From Planctomycetota bacterium (GTDB lineage: Bacteria; Planctomycetota; MHYJ01; JACQXL01): a DNA stretch of 6,204 nt. The DNA is taken from NCBI GenBank assembly GCA_016208805.1, contig JACQXL010000066.1, forward strand, positions 1 through 6,204, in the 5' to 3' direction. A model generated the notes under the pieces. That model was given only the letters and a program-made list of their open reading frames with translations. It made no database searches and was not told the DNA's origin. Shown piece by piece: positions 1-5,266 of this stretch (position 1 is the stretch's first letter; every line of letters begins with the position of its first letter). The position numbers and the translations under genes are program-made.

Positions 1-114
1 CATGGACAAGAGCCAACGGTTAATGAATTAAATTTACCCCTTAAATTATTCGTTACATCCTTTCTGCTGAATAGAATTGATGAAATGAAAAATGAATGTG
101 CAGAAAATGGATAA
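1..114 (+). CDS. Possible 3' end of an unidentified gene (partial)
   Basis: Frame 1 is open from the first base for 37 codons and closes with TAA followed immediately by an in-frame TAG; the other two forward frames stop within 30 bases. The translated tail ends in NRIDEMKNECAENG, a hydrophilic ending that looks like an ordinary protein C-terminus. I do not recognise a family. A 37-codon open frame can occur by chance in AT-rich DNA, so this is only a candidate, and the start would lie outside the window. Confidence 0.35.
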   Translation, partial: HGQEPTVNELNLPLKLFVTSFLLNRIDEMKNECAENG

Positions 115-373
115 TAGATTTCTTTGTGCCTTTGTGGTGAAAAGATTGTCTGCCCTGAATCGCTTATTCTATCCCTACGGGAGGCTGTGCTGTTGTCATC
201 GTGTTTCGTCTATAGCAAATAATTTTGGTTCTGTCAAGGAAAATGTTAGATCCTGCATAAAATATTTTCCCTAAAGGTAGTATGGTACTTGGGCTGTTTG
301 AGGGAACCGAATTATGGTCCATCCTAAAGGAGAAATCGGCTGTACCACCTTTAGGGCAGCCCAGTATAGTTCG

Positions 374-395
374 TCCCGACACCGAAGTGTCGGGA
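374..395. repeat. CCCGACAC hairpin, copy 1
   Basis: TCCCGACAC (374-382) and GTGTCGGGA (387-395) form a perfect 9-bp stem around the tetraloop CGAA. Nearly the same arms recur at 638-660, inside element A, and in degenerate form inside the cinA-like gene at 5587-5608. This is therefore a dispersed palindrome family and not a gene-specific terminator; no T-run follows it. Confidence 0.75.
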
Positions 396-444
396 TCAAA
401 CTGCCGCACTACCTATTTTCCTTTAGGACATACTGCAGATTTTC

Positions 445-472
445 TTGACAAATATTACAGCCGAGATACAGT
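445..472 (+). promoter_or_regulatory. Possible sigma70-type promoter
   Basis: A perfect -35 hexamer TTGACA (445-450) is followed after 16 bp by TACAGT (467-472), which matches four of six positions of the -10 consensus. It points towards the cluster starting at 741, but element A (486-731) now lies between them. If this was the native promoter, the element has pushed it about 250 bp from the coding region. This rests on pattern matching only. Confidence 0.3.
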
Positions 473-495
473 TATTAACTAAATAGGGTGTCCAA

Positions 496-511
496 TCCCG
501 CCTCGGCGGGA
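496..511. repeat. TCCCGCC/GGCGGGA hairpin in element A
   Basis: A perfect 7-bp stem, TCCCGCC (496-502) and GGCGGGA (505-511), closes on a 2-base TC gap, so in practice it folds as a shorter stem with a small loop. It interrupts the terminal sequence compared with element B, where the end runs directly into AAAAAGTGTCATTCTGA. That suggests a later insertion into element A. Confidence 0.6.
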
Positions 512-637
512 TGTCATTCTGAACGGAGCGAAGCCCTTCGCTTACTGTCATTCTGAGCGAAGCGAAGAATCTACTTACGCTCAGGGTAAACTCCGTGAAG
601 AATCTCGGTTTTATGCGGGTTTGGGACGAGATTCTTC

Positions 638-660
638 GTCCCGACACTCCGTGTCGGGAC
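638..660. repeat. GTCCCGACAC hairpin, copy 2
   Basis: GTCCCGACAC (638-647) and GTGTCGGGAC (651-660) form a perfect 10-bp stem with the 3-base loop TCC. It is nearly identical in its arms to the hairpin at 374-395 but has a different loop, the pattern expected of a palindrome family whose stems are kept by compensating change or repeated copying. Confidence 0.75.
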
Positions 661-740
661 TCAGAATGACCATGCCATGCCGCACCACGCGATGCCGCAT
701 GGCGTCGTGGCGTGACACTTTTTGGACACCCGTAAAGATT

Positions 741-1997
741 ATGATTACCGACACCAGTCATAACCCCTGTCTGCCGTGCCGATGGGGTCGGCACGGTCTG
801 GCCAATATTGTCGTGATTATCCTGTTTGCGCTGGCCTGCATCGGGATTGTTACGGCCTATATCACCGCTGGCCAAGTCATTATCCTGGAAGAGAAAATCA
901 AGAATCAGAAGGACGCCAGCAAGGGATACGAAGTAAAACGGCGCCAGATGATTAACCTGATGATGAATGCCTCGCCGTTGATAATGCCGGTGGCGGAACT
1001 GGCTACGGTTGAGATTCCCAACGTGGAGAAACTGCTGAACGATAAACGCAAATCGTATAAGATGGAAAAGATAGAGGATTCCACGTTGGAAAACATCCTG
1101 CGCGAGTCCATTAATCGGTTGAATATTTCTGATATAGTGGTTTTACGGGCGCAGTATGAGCAATCAGCGGCCGCCAACCGTGAAAGCAAGATGAAGGATT
1201 TCTCCGGCGAAATAGAACGTATCAAGGATGACGAACTGCGTCGGCTCAAATCGCGTCAGATGGAATTGAACACGTTGCTATCATCCGAGACCGATAAATA
1301 CGTCGCGCTAACCGATAAATTCAACAGCGAGAAAAAGACTCTGGACGAACGGCAGCCCCAACTCCAGAGCGACTTCATCCTTAAAAGAACCCACATGGAA
1401 AACGAGATTGCCCTGATTAAGTTCAATCTGGATGAACTGGTTTCCAAGGAGGTCTTTAACCGCGACATTGTGGAGACACAGGGCCGGATGATCAACCCGG
1501 ATGTGCGTAACCAGTTTGCCTATATCTCGCTGGGCGTGCCGGATAATATCAAACTCGGCTGGAAGTTTATGGTTTTCACCCGCGAGAAAAGCGGACAGCG
1601 GCGCTGGAAAGGGCAGGTGGAGGTCAAAAAGATATACGACATCCAGTCGCTGGTATCCATCACCGCGCTCAAGGACCCGATGGACCCCATCGTGGCCGGC
1701 GATTTGATTACCAATATTTTTTATCATCCGACTCTGCCGCGGGCGGTGGTGCTTATCGGCAAATTTGAGCGTGGTGATTTCAAATACGACCGCACCGAAT
1801 GCGAACGCCGTCTGGTCGACCTGAATGTCAAGGTGGACAAAACCGTTACCCTCAAGACCGATTTCGTGGTTGTCGGCAAGGACCCGGAGGAGACCGACCT
1901 GGACCGCAATAATTATTATACCGTCAAGAAGTTGAATATCCCCAAACTTGAAGGCGCAGATGCCAGAGAGACGATGGAGTTTTATCTGGGGGATTAA
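741..1997 (+). CDS. Membrane-anchored coiled-coil protein with C-terminal BRCT-like domain (paralogue 1)
   Basis: This is a 418-residue protein of unknown function. From the ATG at 741 it has a short tail, one membrane helix (about residues 20-43), a charged, helix-rich stretch with coiled-coil character (about 44-240) and a beta-rich domain (about 245-328, with the pattern AYISLG...GW.F.VF...KGQVEV..I). It ends in a segment (about 332-418) that resembles BRCT: AVVLIGKF, a helix ECERRLVDL, VKVDKTVT, then TDFVVVG. The last two domains align throughout with the next gene, so the two are tandem paralogues. The orientation is probably N-in, with the stalk outside the inner membrane, but the positive charges around the helix do not settle it. 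The frame is open back to 621, but that stretch is element A sequence, so 741 is preferred. No clear Shine-Dalgarno precedes it. Codons 12-19 encode a palindrome (774-796). The gene call is firm, the domain call moderate. Confidence 0.85.
   Translation: MITDTSHNPCLPCRWGRHGLANIVVIILFALACIGIVTAYITAGQVIILEEKIKNQKDASKGYEVKRRQMINLMMNASPLIMPVAELATVEIPNVEKLLNDKRKSYKMEKIEDSTLENILRESINRLNISDIVVLRAQYEQSAAANRESKMKDFSGEIERIKDDELRRLKSRQMELNTLLSSETDKYVALTDKFNSEKKTLDERQPQLQSDFILKRTHMENEIALIKFNLDELVSKEVFNRDIVETQGRMINPDVRNQFAYISLGVPDNIKLGWKFMVFTREKSGQRRWKGQVEVKKIYDIQSLVSITALKDPMDPIVAGDLITNIFYHPTLPRAVVLIGKFERGDFKYDRTECERRLVDLNVKVDKTVTLKTDFVVVGKDPEETDLDRNNYYTVKKLNIPKLEGADARETMEFYLGD
774..796. repeat. CCGTGCCGA hairpin inside the N-terminal coding region
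   Basis: CCGTGCCGA (774-782) and TCGGCACGG (788-796) form a perfect 9-bp stem around TGGGG. It encodes most of PCRWGRHGL, just before the membrane helix of the gene starting at 741. The composition differs from the surrounding codons, and its build (9-bp GC-rich stem, short loop) matches the palindromes between genes. It may be an inserted repeat tolerated in a floppy N-terminal tail, or a structure affecting translation start 33 bases downstream of the ATG. Confidence 0.6.
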
Positions 1998-2000
1998 GTT

Positions 2001-3299
2001 ATGGCCAAGCGTGTTATTAAACGAAAAGCCGAAGACCCGGGCGCCTTTATTCTGATGGTTATTTCGGCTGTATTGATTCTGATATGCGGGATAAGCGTCT
2101 ATTCGTCTTTGAGCGACAAGGGCGCAAAGTTGGAAGACCTGAAGTCTGCACGCAAAGAGACCGATGATAATCTGACCCAACTCAAAGATGAAGAAGGCAA
2201 ACTGCTGAAACTCTCAAGCATGGTCGGCTGGAATGCAGGCAAAGATTATACCCGGCCGGGCCAGCCGCGGGAATGGGTTAGTTACAACGACTTAAAGGAT
2301 TTTATGCTGTTCTGGAGCGAGAAACTGGCCGCCGTTTACAAAGTAGATAAATACAAACCGGATGCGCAGGGCAAATTATCACTCAATATCCCATCGCTTT
2401 TCAGCGAGACGGAACGTCTGGCCGCCGAGAATATTAAGAAGGCCGAGGAACTCGGCACGACCGAGAAGGCATCCTGGGACGAGATTAACAAGATTGTCGG
2501 CACCAAGGAGGAAACCGGCGCCATTGCCAAAATGATAGAGGCCAAGAATGCCGAGGCGGCCAATGTGCTTCGTGAAATCGTGGCGCTGGACGAACGGATT
2601 GCCAAGACCGTCCAGGACGGCGAACGCGAGACCGGTCACCTGCGCGATATGATTAACCAGACCAAGGACGAGATGGTCAAGACCAGCCGTGAGAACGAGA
2701 ATAAGATTTCCGAACTGGAGAAGGAAAAACGCAAATACGCCGAACGGCTGGAGAAACTTCGGTTGCGACTGGAACTGATTAAGGAGGGCGTGGAAATTGA
2801 CGGCCAGGTAATTCTGGCCGATGTGGCCAATAATTACGTCTATATTGACCTGGGCGCATCGGATGCAATTCTTAAAGGTATGGAGTTTGAGATATTCTCG
2901 GTGCAACAGGGCGGCCTGCCCCAGAATAAGGGCAAGGTGCAAATCACCAAGATACACGAGATTTACAGCCAGGCCATTATTATGGAAGGGACAATGGATG
3001 CCCGGCACCCGATTATTAGCGGCGATTTCATCAACAGCAAGACTTACAGCCGCGAGAAGGCCAAAATATTCGTATTCGCCGGCACATCGGTCGGCCGGTA
3101 TTCGTTTGCGGAATTACAAAGAAAGATAGAGGAATTCGGCGGTAAAGTCCTGGCCGAAATAACACCGGAAATTACTTACGTGGTCATCGGCAATAATTAC
3201 GAGGCGGACGAAAACTACCAGAAGGCCATTCACCTCGGTGCGATTGCGCTCAGGGAAAAAGAATTGTATAGTTTGCTTAACCTGGATTGGCGCGAATAG
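2001..3299 (+). CDS. Membrane-anchored coiled-coil protein with C-terminal BRCT-like domain (paralogue 2)
   Basis: This 432-residue protein begins with a basic tail (MAKRVIKRK), then one membrane helix (about 15-36). A short coiled coil follows (about 38-70), then a more globular part containing GWNAGKDY and PREWVSYNDL (about 75-110), a long charged coiled coil (about 175-262) and a beta-rich domain (about 263-350). The C-terminal segment, about 352-430, looks strongly like BRCT: KIFVFAGT at the first strand, a helix ELQRKIEEF, the GGKV turn, TYVVIG, a helix YQKAIHLGA, then LREKELYSLL. The usual late tryptophan of BRCT domains is not obvious. The start follows the upstream stop by 3 bases, with GGGGGA about 9 bases before the ATG, so the pair is likely translated together. 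The basic tail suggests N-in topology with the bulk outside the membrane. The biological function is unknown. Confidence 0.9.
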   Translation: MAKRVIKRKAEDPGAFILMVISAVLILICGISVYSSLSDKGAKLEDLKSARKETDDNLTQLKDEEGKLLKLSSMVGWNAGKDYTRPGQPREWVSYNDLKDFMLFWSEKLAAVYKVDKYKPDAQGKLSLNIPSLFSETERLAAENIKKAEELGTTEKASWDEINKIVGTKEETGAIAKMIEAKNAEAANVLREIVALDERIAKTVQDGERETGHLRDMINQTKDEMVKTSRENENKISELEKEKRKYAERLEKLRLRLELIKEGVEIDGQVILADVANNYVYIDLGASDAILKGMEFEIFSVQQGGLPQNKGKVQITKIHEIYSQAIIMEGTMDARHPIISGDFINSKTYSREKAKIFVFAGTSVGRYSFAELQRKIEEFGGKVLAEITPEITYVVIGNNYEADENYQKAIHLGAIALREKELYSLLNLDWRE

Positions 3300-3314
3300 C
3301 CCCACACTTACTAC

Positions 3315-3336
3315 AATACGCTAATTAATGCGTATT
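3315..3336. promoter_or_regulatory. Dyad-symmetric site just upstream of tatC
   Basis: AATACGC (3315-3321) and GCGTATT (3330-3336) are perfect inverted repeats separated by the AT-only spacer TAATTAAT. The site ends 4 bases before the tatC ATG and overlaps a -10-like hexamer TACAAT (3312-3317). It could be an operator for a helix-turn-helix regulator or a weak hairpin hiding the ribosome binding site. The 41-base gap it fills is the only substantial gap in this gene cluster. Confidence 0.4.
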
Positions 3337-3340
3337 AACT

Positions 3341-4123
3341 ATGAATTGTTCATCCCCTAAAGACAATCCAATCCCGATAGTAAGTAAGAGCGGGGTGGAA
3401 GAGAAGCGATTCTCGCTGGGCGAGCATCTTGAAGAACTGAAAAATCGGCTGATTTATGCGCTGGTTGCTTTCGGGGCGGCGCTGGTAATCTGTTTTGTTT
3501 ACCAGAATGAAATTATGGCCATAATCTGCCGGCCGCATTTCCAGACGACATCTTCGACGCTCAAGATGTTCAGTTACCCGGAGGGTTTTACGGTTTATTT
3601 TAAGTCAAGCCTGATAGCCGCGGCGATTCTGGCCGCGCCATTCGCGCTTTACCAACTCTGGAAATTTATCAGCGTCGGACTTTATCCGCGCGAACGGAAA
3701 TACGTGATGTTCTACCTGCCGTTCTCTCTTTTGCTCTTTGCGGCCGGTGTGGCCTTCGGGTATTTCATATTGATTCCGATGGGACTGAAATTCCTGTTTA
3801 TTTATGCGCCGGCTGATGTGGTAGAACCGGTTATCAATCTTAACGACTATTTCAATTTGTTCGTCATCTTGACCCTGATTGTCGGTGCGATGTTTGAACT
3901 GCCGTTGCTGATGCTCTTTTTTGCACAGATTGGTTTGCTGACTCCCAAAATATATGTTGCTAATTTTAAGATAGCCGTTATTCTGGCGTTTGTAATTGCG
4001 GCTATAGTGACTCCGACCGGCGACCCGTTTAACCAGTCGCTCTTAGCCGTGCCGCTGTTGTTATTATACGGATTGGGCATACTGCTTTCGCTGATATTTG
4101 TCAAACGTAGTGTGGCAGTTTAA
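3341..4123 (+). CDS. tatC: Sec-independent protein translocase subunit TatC
   Basis: TatC is the polytopic core of the twin-arginine translocase. It recognises the RR signal peptide of folded proteins in the cytoplasmic membrane and recruits TatA or TatB-type partners. The 260-residue product has the family layout: the cytoplasmic motif SLGEHLEELKNRL (25-37) with its conserved glutamate, about six membrane helices (near 36-57, 86-108, 122-147, 170-193, 208-224, 231-252), the loop WKFISVGLYPRERK (107-120), FELP with the membrane-embedded glutamate at 186, and TPTGDPFNQSLLAVPLLLLY (224-243). In most homologues that last motif ends LYE; here it is LYG. The N-terminal tail of about 24 residues is long, no Shine-Dalgarno precedes ATG 3341, and GTG 3395 is an in-frame alternative. 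No tatA or tatB lies in the window, so those partners must be elsewhere. Confidence 0.96.
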   Translation: MNCSSPKDNPIPIVSKSGVEEKRFSLGEHLEELKNRLIYALVAFGAALVICFVYQNEIMAIICRPHFQTTSSTLKMFSYPEGFTVYFKSSLIAAAILAAPFALYQLWKFISVGLYPRERKYVMFYLPFSLLLFAAGVAFGYFILIPMGLKFLFIYAPADVVEPVINLNDYFNLFVILTLIVGAMFELPLLMLFFAQIGLLTPKIYVANFKIAVILAFVIAAIVTPTGDPFNQSLLAVPLLLLYGLGILLSLIFVKRSVAV

Positions 4124-4138
4124 TTATTGTATTCTTAA

Positions 4139-4150
4139 TGCCTTTGTGGT
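4139..4150. repeat. TGCCTTTGTGGT repeat after tatC
   Basis: This 12-base word also occurs at 127-138. Both copies lie just after a stop codon (15 and 12 bases between stop and repeat) and precede more repeat sequence. It looks like a fragment of a dispersed intergenic repeat. Confidence 0.45.
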
Positions 4151-4155
4151 AACAG

Positions 4156-4296
4156 TTAACAGGGTGTCCAAAAAGTGTCATTCTGAGGCGTTAGCCGAAG
4201 AATCTCATCCTCTCAAAACCGCATAAAACTTGAGATTCTTCACTTCGCTTCGCGCCGTTCAGAATGACGAAAGGGTCTTTTTGGACACCCTGTTAA
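4156..4296. mobile_element. Element B: MITE-like element with 20-bp terminal inverted repeats (141 bp)
   Basis: TTAACAGGGTGTCCAAAAAG (4156-4175) is exactly mirrored by CTTTTTGGACACCCTGTTAA (4277-4296). A second pair, GTCATTCTGA (4177-4186) and TCAGAATGAC (4259-4268), and a third, GAAGAATCTCA (4197-4207) and TGAGATTCTTC (4231-4241), nest inside, so nearly the whole element can fold into one long hairpin. There is no coding capacity. If the element proper is read as ACAGGGTGTCC...GGACACCCTGT, it is flanked by TA on both sides, the target duplicated by IS630/Tc1-mariner-type transposases; the palindromic flank makes this ambiguous. It separates tatC from the argG-like gene and, as a transcribed hairpin, could weaken read-through. 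It lies exactly where the N-terminal part of the next gene is missing. Confidence 0.8.
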
Positions 4297-4310
4297 GGGA
4301 GAGATAACCT

Positions 4311-5222
4311 ATGGAAAAAGTCAGATTAGCAAGGTTCGTGAGCGATTTTATCCTGCCGGCGCTTAAGGCCGGCGCGCGTTATGAATCCGGCTATTTCCTC
4401 TCGGCCGCCCTGAACCGGCCGTTGATTGCCGAGGAACTTGTCCGGATTGCCGACGAAGAGGCCTGCGATTATGTGGCCCACGGCTCGCGCGGTATCGGCA
4501 ACGACCATATCCGGTTTAATAACTGTATCCGGGCGCTTAACCCTGAACTTAAAATCCTGATGCCGCTTCAGGAACTTAACCTGAAAAGCATCCGCGATGA
4601 TATCCTGTATGCACGCAAATACAATATCCAGATTGAGAGCATCAAAGAAACGCTTTATAATGTGGATTCTAATCTCTGGGGCGTGAATATTCAACTGGGG
4701 CCGGGGACAAATCTCCAGGCCGAACCGCCCCGGGATACATATATGATGACCACGCCGCTTGAAGAAACCCCGGATAAAAGCACCCTGATAGAAGTGGGTT
4801 TTGAAAACGGCATTCCGGTGGCGCTGGACGGCAAGAAGATGGAAACCGTGGATTTGATAGAACTCTTGAATAACATCGGCGGCCGCAATGCGGTCGGGCG
4901 GGTGGATATGATAGAGAACAAGATTTCCGGCGAGAAGTCGCGCGAGATATATGAAGCCCCGGCCGCCACGATTCTCCACGCGGTCTATCAGGCGCTGGCC
5001 GAGATACGTCTGTCCAAGGAACTGATGCAGTTTGCGCCCTGTCTTTCGCAACGCTACGCACAGGTAATCTATAACGGTGGATGGTTCTCGCCGTTGCGCC
5101 AGGCGCTTGACAGGTTCTTTGACTTCGTCGCTACTGATAACGGCGGGATTAGCGGAACGGTGAAACTGAAACTATTCAAGGGTAATTGCATCGTGGTGGG
5201 CAGGAAAATATCCCCGCCATAG
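4311..5222 (+). CDS. argG: Argininosuccinate synthase-like protein, truncated at both ends
   Basis: The 303 residues align with the synthetase part of argininosuccinate synthase, the arginine pathway enzyme joining citrulline and aspartate with ATP. Recognisable blocks are DFILPALKAGARYESGYFL (12-30), RPLIAEELVRIA (36-47), AHGSRGIGNDHIRF (56-69), NVDSNLWG (117-124), IGGRNAVGRVDMIENK (189-204), YNGGWFSPLR (254-263) and LKLFKGNCIVVGRK (286-299). About the first 65 residues of a normal enzyme of about 400 are absent, including the SGGLDTS ATP-pyrophosphatase loop. About 45 C-terminal residues are also missing after VVGRK. The substrate loop is divergent: the usual ATGKGNDQVRFE here reads GSRGIGNDHIRFNN, so threonine, lysine, glutamine and glutamate positions differ. 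The frame is intact, and GGGAGAG precedes the ATG. An in-frame TAA at 4305 rules out a longer start. It is unlikely to be active alone; it may be a decaying paralogue, a regulatory remnant or half of a split enzyme. Confidence 0.8.
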   Translation: MEKVRLARFVSDFILPALKAGARYESGYFLSAALNRPLIAEELVRIADEEACDYVAHGSRGIGNDHIRFNNCIRALNPELKILMPLQELNLKSIRDDILYARKYNIQIESIKETLYNVDSNLWGVNIQLGPGTNLQAEPPRDTYMMTTPLEETPDKSTLIEVGFENGIPVALDGKKMETVDLIELLNNIGGRNAVGRVDMIENKISGEKSREIYEAPAATILHAVYQALAEIRLSKELMQFAPCLSQRYAQVIYNGGWFSPLRQALDRFFDFVATDNGGISGTVKLKLFKGNCIVVGRKISPP

Positions 5223-5254
5223 ATTCGCTTCGCTCACTACAAGTAAGTGGCGGG
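5213..5254. repeat. Repeat fragment spanning the argG-like stop codon and the cinA leader
   Basis: CCCGCCA (5213-5219) pairs with TGGCGGG (5248-5254). Between them lies TTCGCTTCGCTCA (5224-5236), the exact reverse complement of bases 554-566 in element A. This is therefore a piece of the same dispersed repeat. It supplies the last codons and stop of the argG-like gene and the whole leader before the cinA-like ATG at 5267. Confidence 0.6.
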
Positions 5255-5266
5255 ATTTCCACCGAA

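Larger units (their letters stand above)
115..485. other. Gene-free, repeat-rich intergenic stretch
   Basis: No open frame here looks like a protein; the short ones run through repeats. The stretch holds a copy of TGCCTTTGTGGT (127-138) that recurs after tatC. The word CCTAAAGG appears four times in mixed orientation (270-277 and 323-330 forward, 348-355 and 420-427 reversed). It also holds a CCCGACAC hairpin (374-395) and a TTGACA promoter-like hexamer (445-450). It is AT-richer than the downstream genes and looks like accumulated short mobile repeats between two transcription units. Confidence 0.6.
486..731. mobile_element. Element A: inverted-repeat, MITE-like element (~246 bp)
   Basis: The ends are GGGTGTCCAA (486-495) and TTGGACACCC (722-731), a perfect 10-bp inverted pair and the same terminal sequence as element B. 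Inside, GTCATTCTGA (513-522, repeated at 547-556) is mirrored by TCAGAATGAC (661-670), and GAAGAATCTC (597-606) is mirrored by GAGATTCTTC (628-637). It also carries a TCCCGCC/GGCGGGA hairpin (496-511) and a GTCCCGACAC hairpin (638-660). It encodes no transposase, so it would need one in trans. The central loop, with GGTTTTATGCGGG, is the reverse complement of the loop in element B, so the two copies are in opposite orientation. Element A looks like a composite in which smaller palindromes nested inside an older copy. Confidence 0.7.

Noticed and set aside
92..482. Small open frames on both strands in the left intergenic stretch (92-274, 164-409, 282-482)
   Set aside because: They overlap one another, pass through inverted repeats, have low-complexity or repeat-like translations and no convincing ribosome binding site.
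486..731. CRISPR array or riboswitch in the hairpin-rich leader
   Set aside because: There are no regularly spaced direct repeats with unique spacers. The structure is explained by nested inverted repeats shared with element B, which lies before an unrelated gene.
621..740. Upstream extension of the gene at 741 to an ATG at 621
   Set aside because: The 40 extra residues are encoded by the right half of element A, including its hairpin and terminal repeat; the ATG at 741 begins just after the element.
423..875. 150-codon minus-strand open frame with a segment SRFFASLRMT
   Set aside because: It runs through element A and antisense to the start of the membrane protein gene. The RFFASLRMT-type peptide is a translation of the TCATTCTGAGCGAAGCGAAGAATC repeat, a common source of false genes.
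1308..3008. Long minus-strand open frames of 290 and 209 codons (1308-2180 and 2379-3008)
   Set aside because: They are antisense to the two coiled-coil genes, whose codon pattern and paralogy prove the plus-strand reading. The first spans the junction of the two genes.
4156..4296. Element B as a dedicated intrinsic terminator of tatC
   Set aside because: The hairpin is far longer than a normal terminator, no T-run follows its outer stem, and its ends recur in element A, where it precedes a gene.
4326..5061. Minus-strand open frames of 241, 130 and 92 codons opposite the argG-like gene
   Set aside because: The plus-strand translation matches argininosuccinate synthase block by block; the antisense frames have no recognisable motif.
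5186..5266. TTG start of the cinA-like gene at 5186
   Set aside because: The 27 extra residues overlap the argG-like gene and the repeat fragment at 5213-5254, and family members begin close to the MIKDIA segment at 5267.
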